Notes: generated by a model from the sequence alone, not told the origin. Counted from the stretch's first letter, positions 33,119 to 47,100 are shown. The stretch is DNA of 64,000 nucleotides from Diplolepis rosae (GCA_030998225.1 JAPYXD010000723.1:20806001-20870000); one strand, 5' to 3'. Numbers and translations: made by a program.

Positions 33119-36100
33119 TTACATGATAACACACCACTTATTAGCGTTTGGAGTTTCATCTTGGAATTCCAGATTAGAGCTTCTTTTTTCACTGAGATTC
33201 AGATTGTCTGTCTGGAACTTGTAGGCGTTATGAGTAGAAACAGGCCTGCGGAAGCTTTTTAACAATTCTAAGGATGAATTGAAAAAACTGCTCTGAGATT
33301 CAATTTTTGGTTTTTTCAACACGTTCGATTCCTCAGGATACAGTTTCCTCTTCCTTTCTGATGGAGTTCCATTGCTTGAAATGGTATCCGAAAGACCGAC
33401 ACGATGGCGAAGGATCTTCAAATCTTCGTCTTGGGACATCGAGGATGTGTTGACAAAGAGTGAACTGTTTGGAGAAAGTCGGTTGTGCTCGCGAAGAGTT
33501 ACGTGACGCAGACGACTTAATGATCGCCTCCCAGAAATAGTCCTTAAGGTCTTTCCAAATGAAAGATCTTTGTATAAGGGTTCACCAGTTGATTCATTAT
33601 TCTCTTCCGCTGACTTCGAATTATCCTTCAAACAGTCATTAAGTTTAATCTGGACACTCTTCAACGTTATGGAGCTATCATAGGATACACAAGGCGTTTC
33701 GAGAATCGCAGCTTCGTTATATTTTTCATGTTCCTTAGGTTCAGATGGTTGTTCAGATATTTCGGAAATTTCAGAAGTCGTAGACTCTACTACGTAGCTT
33801 TCGGTGTCAGTGTGTGATTCGCTTTGTTGATCTTCCTTCTCGATCTTCTCATCTAAGTTTACAACGTTCGGTTCTTCTTGAGCAGCATTCTCAACCTCCT
33901 TTACTTCTCCGTTTCCGTTTTGTAAATGTTCCAATTGTGAAGACACGTTTGAGACGCCATTTTCAATATTTTCGTGTTGCCTGTTTCTGTCTTCTTCTTT
34001 GACGCCATTTTCAGTCGATTCTTGAATGTTAGATGGTTCCAACGATTTTTGATCACTAGGAGCTTCTGATGCTTCAGGAATAATAACCTCGGTTTCGTTA
34101 ATGTTATTTTTCAACTTGTGGTCTTCCTTTGTGAGTTTTGACTTTGCGGTTTCTTCCACCTCGGACTGCATTTTAGATACTTGGGGTTTCGCTACTTTGC
34201 CAGATGCAGTCAATTTTTTTAGTTGTTTAGCAGTGTTTGAGGGACGTGATATATTCTTCGGTGCTGGCAACTTGCTCTAAACAAATTTAAAAATGAAGAA
34301 TTGTAATGAATTTGATTTAAAAGTATTTTGAAATTTGACTACTAAAAATTAGTAATTTTGAAATTAAATTTGAAATATAACAAATAAAAAATGATTCATA
34401 ATGAGGGCATGATAAATAACAAATTTAATATACTTTTTTGTACTTCTCAGTTTTTAATAATAGCCAATATTAAATTAATAAAGCTGAAATCTTATAAATT
34501 TAAAATAAGACACTTATCGATTTTTTGGAAAAATTGACTTACTTTGAATTCCTTTTTCGATGGAACTGAGGTCCCCTTTTCAACGTTTCCAAGTTTTGAT
34601 CTAAAACAAATAAGATGGAATTTTTAATTATGTTAAAGATACAATATTAATTTATAACAATAAAAAAAAACCGTAATGTTTATTTCTCAATTTGTAACGT
34701 AGTGTATTCCCTATTTCTTGATTCACAGACGTGAATTACTGGAGGTGATGAGAGGCTTTACTCAAAGTAGCGTATAAAAAATGTTGAACAAAGTTTTTTG
34801 TTCTTAAGTATTTTCGTATTTTGCATAAGAAAAGTTTTTTGATACATAACACTAATTTTTCTTTTCCAATGCCCAATTTTTAACTTAAAACACTATAATA
34901 ATTCTTCTATTCACGTTTTCATAGTTTGTTTATTTTTCAGAACATTTTCTAATTATCATCCGTTTCAAAATATACAAAAGAATTTTTCACATGGTTCATT
35001 TTTAAATGAAAATCGTAGCTTATTATCATAATTTTATTTTATGAATGAAACTGAAATAGTAGTCTAATCAAAGAATAAAACTCTGAATAGCGAATTTCTT
35101 TTTATATGATAGAATTGTCAAAACTGATTAACAGTAAAAGGATTTTCACATCTAAACAAAATACTATTAGGTGCTAGTAACTTTTCAGTAAATCAAAAAA
35201 ATATGTTTCTAAAAGATTTAAAAGTAGTTCATAATTCCAACAGTTAAAAAAATGCTCCCGATAATAACCCAGAGATACATACAATCGAATTTACAAATTC
35301 GGCTTACTGCCTTTCAAGAAGATTAGTGCAGTAAATAATATAGAAGAATTTTTGATTTCTTTAAAATATATCAAAGTTTAATTAATTCTGCATACTTCCA
35401 AAAGAAGATAACTCGTGCATTAAAGCAAAATGTATTGAATCAAAAAAATGTTGTTGGGAAAAAATTAACTTTTTGAGAATTATTGAAAAAAATGAAAATT
35501 TACCCTTATACCATAAAAAAATATATATATCATATTCGATTATTAGAGATCTTAAGTTTTGCCGTTCCACCCTTTACAATATTATTAAAAGCGATAAAAA
35601 AAATGAAAAATATAATATTACACTTCCTGGGATTTCCTTGCCTCTCTCCCGTATTTTAATACTCTAAATTCAAGTACATTTTAAGATTTAAAAAAACAAC
35701 GTATAATCAATACAGCGTCATCAATTGTAACAAAAAAATTGCAAACCAGTTTAAATTTAACCCCTCCCCTAAGTAAAAAATCGTTAATATTTTTTGAACC
35801 CCCTTTACCCCAAAAGGTTGTTATGTACTTTATGGATCGCCCCTGACATATATTTTTTCTACTAGTGGGTCACAAAGTGGATTTTATTGACCCATGCGAG
35901 GCAAACATAGTACATTGTGCAACTCAAAAAAAAAATTTATTTAGCGAGTGTGAAGCTTGATGTCCGAGCAAAGTGAGGGTAACAACCGCAAGAGTAAAAT
36001 TAATGTTTTTCCCGTGTCGCAGACGATTTTTTTTCTACGAGGGGGTAAAAAATGGATTTTCATAGCGCCTCCTTTGAAAATCCGATTTTCGGTACCTGTA

Positions 36101-38131
36101 GAGCAGGTTGAAAGTCGCTGTTTCAACCCGCTCCACAGTTACAGCCAATCAGATTCTCAAAAGAGTTGCTATGAAAAATAGTATACATTACTCGAAACAA
36201 AACACAGCGAAAGCATTTCGTGTGATTGCAGCCCTGGTTTCACTCGGCCAGCAAACTTCACACTCATGCAATCGCTCTGTTTCGCCCCTTGTAATGTAAT
36301 ATACTATTGTTTGTCCCACGCGGGGCAATAAAATCCACTTTATGGCCCGCTAGTAGAAAAAAATCAATTTTTCCGACCACCTAGTAAAAAAAAATTAATT
36401 TTACTCGTGAAGTTCTAAAAAAATAAAAAATAATTTTTCTTTCCCTAGTTGCACAATATACTATTTTTGACCCCTAGGAGAAAAAAAAATCGTGTACAAT
36501 ACGGGGGAAACATTTGAAAAATATACTATTCTCTTACTTTTAATATTATAAATAGTTGACAAATAAAATTTAAAATCTCTAACAATTCAAATCATTTCGA
36601 TTTCAATTTCTTGGATGATAATCCTACCTTCAAAACTATTATGTTCAATTTTTGAACTTTCTAAATTGACTTTTCTTATTTTATAACTACTTATTTGCTA
36701 ACTTTAGATTAGGCACTTGTATAGCTTCAAGTTACCGCTCTACCTATAGCAAAGTTTTCAGTTTTAATGATGAGCAATTCTAGACTAATTGAAAGCCTTT
36801 TAAAAACCTATTCCTTAATCTAATAACAATTAATCTGCCATTTTCACTCACTAAAAACAAATTTCCTAATAATTATGTAAGTAATCAAGCCACCGAATTC
36901 ATAAATTATCACTCGAAATGCTTTAGTGTTCTCAAGTAAACTTCCAAGTAAATTTTTCAAAAAATCCTATTCTTTAATTTAAAACCTACTAAAATAACAT
37001 TTACAATAATGCATCATATAAATTGTTCAGATTTAAAAATCATATTTTTATTTAACATATTTTTACTTCTTCTGAAATTCGTTAGAATCCTATTTTTGGA
37101 TTGGAATATTAATAAACTACCTCAGAGATCCAATTTGAAAAATGATGAACTCGCGGCTAGTTTATTTCATCAACAAGAATTCGAAAATAATAAAAAAATG
37201 TTTAACTTCAAACTTTTATCGTACTATAATGAAATTTATTCTACGATTCAAAGTGAATTCTTTTAATTTAGTGAAACACTCATATCTCAACTGTATCAAT
37301 GATTAGAGAAGGCTGATGGTTATCGTTCATTGCTCTCCTTTTAATTTGTTACATTACGTTTAAGTCAACATGTCTGTCCCATGTACTTTTACAAATCATT
37401 GGTTAATTTTAAATTTCACTTTATATTAACACCCAGAATCTTGAAAATAATTTTTTAAAGTATTAAACAATTTTAAATATAATAAAAAATAGTACAGTAA
37501 TACAAGACCTTGAGCATGTTCTGTAATAGAAACGATTCAAGTTTCCAACCAGTATTAATTTCAAATTTTTAAATAAGCCACAGAATTATTAACGCTGCTT
37601 AAATGCGAATCCCACAGATAATTAACAAAAAAAATTATCAAATCCAACGCAAACAACGCAAATTGTGTTATTTTGGTTGAACATTCCACTGTTAGATTAG
37701 CACATAAAAAATCTCAAAACAGCACAAGAATATGAATAGTGAACTCTTAATTCTCAGAATACGTAGAACCCAAATTAAGGCTATAAACATTACCATATTG
37801 TATATAGAATCCTGAATAATTAAAACAAAAAATCCCGAATAAAACTACGGCGCATTCCGAACATGCAACCTCGACATAACTTCAATTAATCAACTTTTCT
37901 GAGATAACACGGGAGTCGAGGAAAAGTAAGATAGAAAGAATGTGAAAGAGCTTTTAGGCTTTTTTACGAACAGACTCATCGGAGTGATTAATTTACAAAC
38001 CTGATCGGAATCTCGGACCCACTTTCTGTGTCCACGCTCGAATTGGAAGGTACGCTTGATGCTTTTAACCTCCGAACGGGTAAATCTCTCTCATCGCCTC
38101 CAGGGGCCGCCTTCTTCGGCGTTTTACCCAT
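33119..38131 (-). CDS. Acidic protein with NLS and C-terminal CaaX box (unidentified)
   Basis: Three exons join in frame: 38131-38001 (donor GTTTGT), 34600-34543 (acceptor TTTTAG, donor GTAAGT) and 34276-33119 (acceptor GTTTAG), giving 448 aa. The N terminus is MGKTPKKAAPGG. The middle (about 80-260) is rich in Glu, Ser, Asn and Gln and looks disordered. A more basic region follows (GKTLRTISGRRSLSRLRH), then a bipartite nuclear-localisation pattern (RKRK 371-374, KKPK 384-387). The last four residues, CVIM, form a classical CaaX box, so farnesylation and membrane anchoring are expected. Disorder plus NLS plus CaaX recalls nuclear-envelope proteins of the Kugelkern/lamin kind, but I see no coiled-coil rod and do not claim homology. 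It is transcribed divergently from DNAJC16; its first intron carries the repeat at 35853-36363. Confidence 0.78.
35853..36363. mobile_element. Inverted-repeat element of about 510 bp in an intron
   Basis: TTTTTTCTACTAGTGGGTCA at the left and its near-complement at the right (CCCGCTAGTAGAAAAAA) begin arms of about 150 bp that share AAAGTGGATTTTATTG and GAGTGTGAAG words. The centre is unrelated. A partial copy is at 21915-22120. It lies in the first intron of the CaaX-protein gene. Confidence 0.7.
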
Positions 38132-39500
38132 AGTTTGATTACAGTGGACTTTAAAATTTGCAAATTTGTATCTCTACTATCCGCGCTCTTTCCACTCGAA
38201 GTAGCAAAAATACGTGCAATATGCGAAATTGCAGGACTCTCTTCACTTAGATGCGTCAAAAAAATAGGTCCGTACCTTGGTTATTATTTTCTCTTGAATA
38301 ATATTCAAGCCGGCTTCTCTTTTTCCAAGTACAAGAGTTCACAACATAACCAAAACGTTTGATGATGCTTGGGACTATTCTTCAAATGACGAATTATCAC
38401 TCCAGTTTGATGTCGAAAAAGTCTACACATTTATTACCCAGGACGCCATGTAAAATGCCGACGTTCGTTTTCCGGGAGCAAACGCACGCGCAGTTTATTC
38501 AATATCCCGTTACGGAAGATTTATTATTTAACTACGGATTCTCCACGGCAGTCACGACACATGTATGAAAATGTTACGCGAAGCGATTTTACGTAATCAG
38601 TCAATAAACACACTTGAAGAAAAATATACAGATTTACCGACAAAACACCATCAAAATCACAGGAGAGCGGCGACTCCTTTCTTTGGACTTTAGGTTTGGT
38701 TTGGTTTGGTGCGACAGACAGCGACTGCGAATTCCAATCAGGGGTATAAATTCTTTCTTCTAGCCAAGCGGAACTCGGACGCACCCCTAAAAGTGAATCA
38801 CCAATCAGGAGCGCTTATAACCTATCTCAGAAGTCCATGATTCATTTTTTTACCACTTCCGCCAAGTAGCATCTAATTTTTATTTATTTGTTATTATATG
38901 TAACAAAAATTATTAAGAAATTTACCATAAGCGAAAAAATTCTTCGTATTTTATTTTGTAAAAGTATATGATTTAAGCAAATACTCATATATTTTTTCAA
39001 AAATGTTCTATACAGTATCCATTCATAAAATTAGTAATTTAAAAAAGTTGTATGGATTTGGCGTACTCACCCCATAAGCTCCAAAATAAATATCCAATGA
39101 GTGTACGGAGTTCAAAAACCTAACCTAACTTGTGAAGGAAATTGGGAGCACTCGTTTCATTTGACGCCCTCTGCGGCAGCGGACTGAGTGAAAACATGGG
39201 ATGATCGAAGTGCAAAAATAATTGATTTTTTCTTGTAAATTGCAGTCGAACAGTGATGAACGTGACATACAATATTTTGGGTCCGTTCTGGAGAATCTGA
39301 TCAAAAGTCGATCGTTTTTTCGCGTCCCAACGTGACGCGGACTTTCTTTATCCACGGAACTTAGTGTCGATTCTATTTTCGTACGCTGCTTCGCCCGAAA
39401 TGTTACGATAACGTCAGTGAAAAAATGACTGATAGTTTGGCTCAAAACGAAACAGATTTAAATTAAGTTAATCGATTCCCACATCTGAAACATTCTTGAC
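38132..39500. promoter_or_regulatory. Shared intergenic region between divergent genes
   Basis: 1.37 kb between the start codon of the CaaX-protein gene (minus) and the first possible start codon of the DNAJC16 locus (plus). GC content is higher than in the flanking introns near 38,400-38,800 and 39,130-39,420, as expected for 5' UTRs and promoters. No TATA box or defined site could be assigned. AACCTAACCTAAC near 39,117 resembles two or three insect telomere-type units, too short to mean much. Confidence 0.45.
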
Positions 39501-40229
39501 ATGTCATGTGTCACCGAGCGTCGAACGCAAGGTCATCATGCCTTTTCCGGGGCCGACAGCTCTCCAGTGCCTCCGTTTTATACACTTGACACTTCGATAT
39601 TAAAAGAATTCTCGACCAAAGCATCCCTCAATCAGTTTAAATCTTATCAGACTCAAAAATATCCAACCTGCTATGGGCGACCAAAATTCTTCCAAAAAGA
39701 ACATTCTCTAGCTTCAGAAAGTTTCCTTAAGAAATTAGAGAGCCTAGTGATTTTCTTGCAACACTTAAATCAGGAGTTAAGGGGGATTAAACAAGTATCT
39801 TTACCAAATTTTAAGACACAAAAATCAAGTGTCGCTGCTCTCAAGATCCAAAAAAGTTCATGTGTGTCGAATATGAGTTTACAATTAATAAATACAAATA
39901 AAAGTGATATAGTTGAGAGAGAAAGTTGCTATATTTGTAGTGGTGAATCGAAGAGTATTGGTAAATATAGTATGGAAAATATTAATGATTATTTGGTGGT
40001 AGAGGGTGAAAAAAAGTTGTGTGGAGTCTGTGCATCTGTTAGTAGCAGAAAAGGGTTTATTGCTCCGAAAATTACGTCTGTGGAGAGGAGAGTAACGAGT
40101 ATCCCACAAAGTTTTATATATGGCGTTTATGTCGCTCTTACTTTAATAGCCAATTTTTTAGTGGTTATGTCCGTAAATAAGAAATCCAAGAAGCTCAAAA
40201 GAAACATTGAAAACACTGCTCCCTTAGCG
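39501..40229 (+). CDS. In-frame upstream extension of DNAJC16 exon 1 (243 codons)
   Basis: An open frame starts at 39501 (the first ATG after an in-frame TGA near 39,486) and runs without a stop into the DNAJC16 signal peptide at 40230. It encodes a Ser/Lys-rich N-terminal half, then two CxxC pairs about 35 residues apart (CYIC and CGVC, possibly metal-binding), and then one membrane segment (FIYGVYVALTLIANFLVV). None of this belongs to the known DNAJC16 architecture and I do not recognise a family. In AT-rich DNA, 243 codons without a stop are unlikely by chance, so it is probably coding: either a longer isoform or an upstream cistron read into DNAJC16. Confidence 0.55.
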
Positions 40230-43200
40230 ATGTTGTCGGGGTTGTTTACTGTAGTGTTTATCTTTCAACTTCTACCACTGAATTGTACTGCTGAACCTTT
40301 AAGAAATCCATACGACATTCTGGGAGTCAAGAGGCATGCCACTTTGCAGGATATTAGAAAGGCTTACAAGCATCTAGTGAAAGAATGGTGAGAAAAGAGT
40401 TTCATTTAATTGTTAATATTTGAAAGGTTAATTATGGGTTTTTCCTTTTTTTTATTTTTATAAAAAAAATTGATTTTATTTTAAAAGAACTTAACCACCT
40501 AATTTGAAATTAATACGATTATTGTTGGTAATGAAAGGGCTTATGATAATTTTAGGGATTTTACAGAATGTTTTAGGATTATTATGTTTGCTATAGTAAT
40601 ATTTCTTTATTTGGTAAATTTATTATAATGAGTCTGTAAATAAATCATCGTTTTTTGGAGTTTATCATTCGTATATTATTGACATTGTTAGAAAGTATGA
40701 TTTTATGCTTTGTTTGATTTAGTTTCCTTAATAACTTCTTATAATTTATGAGATACAACCTTTCTTTTAAATTAAAGGCATCCTGATAAGACTGATCATC
40801 CAGATGCTGAGACCAAATTTGTAGAAATAACGAGAGCTTATGAGGTCAGTTACACTTGCATTTTTGAAAATTAATCCAGGCAAAATTTTAAATATGGTAA
40901 ATTAGGAAAATGCAATTTATTACAAAATTTTATTTTAGCTTCTCTCTGACCCCGAAAGAAGAAGAAAGTTCGATAACCATGGAATAACCGAAGAAAATCT
41001 GCCCAGATACAGAAGAGACAATAGCCATACAAATATGCCAGATCCACTGGATGATCTATTCTCTGGAAATTTTAAATTTCACTATCAAAGCCGGGATATC
41101 ACTCTTTTCCACAAAATGAGCGTCACATATCGGTATGTAAATCTTTATAAACAATTAAAATGGAATTTTAAGATTAAAAGCTATAATTTAATGTAACGTT
41201 ATTGAATTTCAGAGCATTTGAGAAGAGCATAATCCCGAAAAGTTATCGAACTCCGCATTTACTACTCTTCTATTCCGATTGGTGTTTTGCGTGCCTGCAG
41301 GTAGAACCAACTTGGCGACGTTTAATAGATGAATTGGAACCGTTGGGTGTTAATTTGTTTACCGTTCATGCTGAACGAGAAACCGCCTTAGCTAGAAAAC
41401 TTGGTGTCCATTCCTTGCCATGTCTTGCCGTTACTTTAGAAGGACGAACCAGCATTTACAAAGAATCATTATTCAGTGTTCAAAAAGTTGTTGGTAAGTT
41501 ACCTTTAAGGGTGATTAAACGCGGCTGAAGATCATTTGGAAAAACGTACTTGATTGGCATCTTGAAAAATATTAATACTATTACTCAATATAAATATTTT
41601 GAGAAATGAAAAGCTTACTTCACCATGAGAAAAATTGCAAATGTAAATAATGCGTTCTTTAATAATAATTACCATGTTTTATAATTTATTGAATTTTTCT
41701 TCAAGTTTATGATTTGAACATAATCGTATTTTAATGAATGGGGGCTCATAATGTTCATTGAACAAACTGCATTCAAAAATGTAAATTGTCTGAAACTTTT
41801 CAAATATTTGTGAAAAGTTTATTTGATTAATCCATGCAATTTTGCATTCCTAGTAGTACTATTATTTTCTTGAAAAATTATTAATTATGTTTTTTCACGA
41901 CTTCGTAGTTGCGTCGCGATCGATCTTTCTTAACTTTTAATAAATGCTTTTCGTATCAAATTCTAAATGATCTTTTTCAGAATTTTTGAGGAAAATATTC
42001 CCCTACAGGCTGATTACCAATATCAACAAAGACAATTTTGGTCAGTTTCTGTCTGGCTGGATGGATAATCGAATCCGCGCCTTAATATTCGAAAAGAGGG
42101 ATGTAGCTCGATTAAGATATCTTCTAGTTGCTTATCATCACAGGGATAGAGTCGCTTTTGGTTTCACTCAGGTGGGAAAACCAGAAACACAGGAGATAAC
42201 ATCAAAATATAAAATCACAGGCGATTTAGATACTTTGTTGCTTTTCAATGAAAATGCAGAGAAGCCAATGGCTTCAATTAGTATGAAAGACATCCCAAGC
42301 GACGCGATGCACAACGTTATTGCTAGCAATAAATTTCTGACCCTTCCGAGACTTTCGAATCAGGCTATGTTAGATTCTCTTTGCCCTCCAGAGTGGTTAA
42401 GGCCACAAAAACGTCTTTGTGCTGTTCTGATTTCACAAAATAGTCCTGTTCACGATTTTGCTAGACTTAAGTTTCGCCAGGCTGCGCTGGAATCTCCCTA
42501 TAGGTATTTATTATAACAATAATTATTTTATATAATTTAGAAATTTTTACAAATATCTGAATAAACTTTTTATTTTGAAATTCAGTACAGAACGAGTGAG
42601 GTATACCTATGTCTTCAAAGAAGCACAACCAGAATTCGTCTCAGCTCTTTCAAATAGTGAGGGAAGTCCTATGGATCCTTTATTACACATCGTTATCATT
42701 TGGAGAAGGGACTCGAATCATCTACAATACGAATGGCTGCCGAACGGTTGGATTGAAGCGAATCAAGACGAAAATCGATGGAATGAAAGCCGACAGGACT
42801 TGGAAAAAACAATTAAACGATTATTACGAACTTCCGAAGCGTTACCATATGCCGCAGAAGTTGGAGAATTAGCTGATGAGCATGCATTGGTATTTATAAA
42901 TTCTTATTTTATTAGTCACTATCCGTTATTTGAATTATTTGTAAGTTGTAAATATATGACACTTGAATGCAAATCTTTTACAGGGAACAGTAGATAGATT
43001 AATAGGCAGAGCATTACTAGCAGTGGATTTCATTTCTGAAAGGCTTAAGAAGGAAGAGCTTTTACCTGTTATTTCGGTCCTGTTCACCATAATATTGATT
43101 GGAATTGTAGGTTACGGAATGTCATATTTAATGTAAGTGTCCATTTATCTTTTTAATCATTCATGAGTAATTTAATTCAGATATTTAATCTATATTTACT

Positions 43201-44140
43201 TAATTTTATTATTATTATTTTTTGTTAGTAAACTGGAAGAAGCGAGTGTAGAAGCAACTCGAAGTCACTATAAAGGAAATACGAAAACGGCTACGACGCA
43301 GCCTCAGTTAAGACTGCATGAGTTACGAGCGGAAAAATACAATGGACTTGTTCGGCTTTTGAAACCAGGATGCCGAACTATTATATTATTGGTAGATGCT
43401 CAAAGTAGATTAAAATTACTACCGGCTTTTCATAAAGCTGTGTGGCCTTATAGGTATGTTTCTGTTTGTAAGTTTATTCATTTTAAAATGCTTATAAAAG
43501 CTAGTTTTAAATATTCTTATAATGTCTTGCAGGAAAAATAAAACGTTGATGTTTGGACACATGTCTCTAGAACGAGGTCTCGAATGGTATAAAGAGCTTC
43601 TTTTGCTGAGTCTCCCGGAACCAAAAGAGTTGAACATCAATCCCAAAAATTGTGTAGGCACTGTTTTATCTCTTAATGGTCATCGAAGATACTTCTGTAT
43701 GTATCATGCGAAACATCCTGAGAGCAGCAAAGGGAAAGGATCTAATGTAAATAAAACTGTTTCCTTCAGACTTATTTATAATTTAACGTTTATAAACGAG
43801 ATTAAAATAAAAATATTTATTTAGCGGTTGGAAAAAATGACCAAACGGCTAACTCGAAATCCAGAAGATGCCGAGGCAGGAGCCTTCATTGGGTTTGATA
43901 GTTCTAATGAATCTGATTCATCGGAAGATCAGGTAATAATTTTATTTCTAAATTTCAAGTGTCCGAAATTGAATTTCCATATAAATATAATGAATATTTT
44001 GAATTTTATTGCAGACGAAAAGCAGTGTTTTGTATCAAGATAGGCTTTTGGATGGACTACCTAATTGGCTTGATAGGTTATTTGAAGGCTCGACATACCG
44101 ATACTACATAAATTATTGGCCAGATTTCACTGCGAAGTAA
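40230..44140 (+). CDS. DNAJC16: DnaJ homolog subfamily C member 16 (ER J-protein with thioredoxin fold)
   Basis: Eleven exons join in frame: 40230-40387, 40778-40844, 40939-41132, 41213-41493, 41981-42503, 42586-42889, 42984-43132, 43229-43453, 43533-43746, 43825-43932 and 44015-44140, giving 782 aa. Residues 1-21 form a signal peptide. A J domain follows at about 27-90 with HPD at 54-56, the Hsp70-activating motif. A thioredoxin-like domain has WCFAC at 163-167, matching the family's position. One membrane helix lies at about 535-557, and a short acidic stretch precedes the C terminus. The family acts as an ER-membrane J-protein linked to autophagosome size control; that role comes from vertebrate work. 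The start at 40230 is preferred because it gives a signal peptide directly before the J domain and the usual length of about 780 aa. The frame is open further upstream to 39501. Confidence 0.93.
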
Positions 44141-47100
44141 TTGAAGGCTATTAGATGTTTTGTGATGGAATACCTTTTACGGAGAAAATTATTTTAATTC
44201 TAGTCAACGAGAAACATGCTATGATAATCTGTGAAAAGACGGGTTGAATCTCGCATAAAGACACGATGCAGTGATGATCATATTTACCATATTACTTAGT
44301 GTTCATAAATGTAATTGCAGTCTCTTCTTTCCACATGTCTGGCAACTTTCTTTACACAAGCCAAAATATCGATGATACAATCAAGAGGTTCAAAATCGAT
44401 ATTGATTTTGCTCTTCACCGCCAATTCTTCTCGATTCTAGAGAAAAGAACTTCCTTTTCATTTGTGTTATACATGCTACAAAAATGTTCAGTGCTGCTAG
44501 TCATTAAGATTAATACCCCTAATTTAAATAGGATACTAAATATCATGCGGAATGCTTACACAGCATGTCAAAGTATTTGTACAGTCTAAATCGACCTTGA
44601 AGAAGCTCTTTCTAAAATGTCGAATTAATAATTTACGTAGATTTTGTAAAAGGGATATTGCTTTGCGCATGATTTTAAAGCAAAAGTATTATTCGACAGA
44701 AAATGGTGTCAGAGATGTATATATTGAAAACTAGTATAAATCGCTCTCTCTCTCTCTCTCTATCTTCTACGGTTTCAAAATTTTAGATTGGCTTGATTTC
44801 CAATATTTGATAGTGTAAACATTTTGAAACGATGGGAATTTTCTTAGAGATTTATTTATGCAGATACAATTTATCAATTTTTATATAGTACGATTTTTAC
44901 GACAAAGGATGTAGCAAACATATTATAGCCGCGTAAATCTTCTTTATCATAAGAATTATAGAAGAATATAGTCATAATATTCATATGCAATCAAAACTAT
45001 GATCGCTTTTTCAATATATTAATCGGGTCAAACTAAAATTTGTTACTATCAACTACATATACTAGTAACGAGTATTTGATAATGAAGCTTTGATGCCACA
45101 AAAATTACAATCTTACTCGATTAAAGTCATACTTTTTAAACAATCTTTCGAGTAGATTTAGGTGTTGAAGTATTGATTTTTTTCTATTCGAGATAATTCG
45201 GTTTACTTTAGACTTTTATTCTTATAAATTGTATCACGGCTTTTAATGAAAATTTCTTCTGATGCATTAAAATAACTATTAGGAACCATAAAACATAAGG
45301 CACCTTACGAAGAATAAATAAAATTTAATAACTTCAACATAATTTTCAAGAAAATTTAAATAACTATGTACTTTGTACAGTCTTCAAGGCATGTTCCAAA
45401 TTGGTCACTTGACTAAGAAAAATGTGCAGCAACTTTTTTCTAAAATAATAAATCTCAGTGTAAAAAGTTATTATTCCAGGGATAAAAGTAATAGGAATTA
45501 AACTAGCTGCTCATTCTTTCTTGATAGTAGTATACTTTTGCATACAAAAATTAGTTGAATGAACTCAATAATAGGATGCCTGAATTAATATTTTTTTGCC
45601 AATACATATCTTGCTAAAATTAAAAAGATGATCTTATCCTTTTAATATCGCTCATTGATAGAAGTGAAAATTCATAAATTGAGCCATTATTCTTGCTTTG
45701 TATGGTAGCTGCACTGATTAAACAGAGGCAGGTTAAAGTCAGAAGGCGAGTTGCTACTTAGTTTGAAAAATGCGTAAATCTTTAAAACCGAATATTTCGG
45801 GATTTTCGACGATACTTTGACAATCTTTGCAGATTTTATCTTGCAAAAAACTATTCAATCTGAATCTAAATAAAATCATGCCATGAAAAGTTTGGTACTG
45901 ACAAATTATTTTTCACGATGAAAAAGTGTTCTTTTGAAGTATAGATTTGTGGACAAAATTGGACAATTTTTTGAATTCATATAGTTGTACATATTAGAAA
46001 TGATTTATATAATTAATTCTTTTTGATAAAATGTCTCTTTGAATAGAATTATATAATTAACTTTTAAGATCAAGAAATATAGATTTCTCTCTAAAGCTGA
46101 GGTAATGTGTATACATTTTTATGATAATTGTTTTAGCTTTGAAGAAAAATCAATAATTCTGTTTCTAAAATCATTTTTTTTCTTGTAAAAACTGTTGGTG
46201 ATAAGCGAGATATTTAAAAACTATATAAGAAGTCAAGATAAAAATCAATTTCATTACAAGTTCAACTACACACGCATGATTTCTTTTAGATTCTATATTC
46301 ATTTAATTCGCCACAGATTGTTGATTTACACTCTCGAAAACCCATTTCACTCGTTACTGTTATGATAAATATGTACTAAAAATGCGAAATAGTAAGGACA
46401 GTTTTAGAAAGAATGTTGTACCGATAAATGTTATATACTAAAAATTATTGGGAACATGTTTATACGACCAATTTATTGGTGCCATTTGTAATTTAGAATA
46501 ACGATATTGCTTCAAATACCGTCTCTTTGCTATTGGTTGCTTTTTATGCGGATGACCACATGAAGAGAAATGACATTTCCTAAATATATTCCCAACTCAA
46601 AAAAAAGTTTAGTTTTGATTGATTCATGAAATTTCTAATGGGACATATTCAGAGTTAAAAGTTTGAAAAACAATCTGAACTCTTTTTAAGTGGATGTCCA
46701 CATATTATCATTCAATTGTTTTTTATTAACGATAGTGTGAAAATGTTTGTTTGAGTTTTTTACATTCAATCACTAAGTTAATAAGTGCAAATTGTTTTTT
46801 TTCAAAGTCTATTGAGAAATAATCCTAATTCAATTCTTGATTCCAATTTACCTTTCAAATAAGTTTATTATTCCAGATAATTTATTTGTTTTTAATTATT
46901 TTTTAGCACTACTTGAAGCGAAAGATAGATTTTAAACAAAAATTGAACATTTTTCGCATACGGTAATCCGATGATTTGTTTAACTATAAAATATTAATGC
47001 CCATAAATTTGTCTTTGCACACAAAAATTACGTGATTAAGTTTTGTAAGTCTGAGTATTTTCACACAAATGTCAAGTTTAACTTGAATGCTTGTTTAGAA

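Noticed and set aside
38359..38784. Open frames on both strands in the divergent intergenic region
   Set aside because: Short and overlapping, with no consistent splice structure; more likely 5' UTR or promoter DNA of the CaaX-protein gene.
39110..39130. Telomere-like CCTAA units
   Set aside because: Only two to three copies, which occurs by chance; no array.
39125..39445. 106-codon minus-strand frame upstream of DNAJC16
   Set aside because: No motif and no neighbouring exon; GC-richer 5' region explains the open frame.
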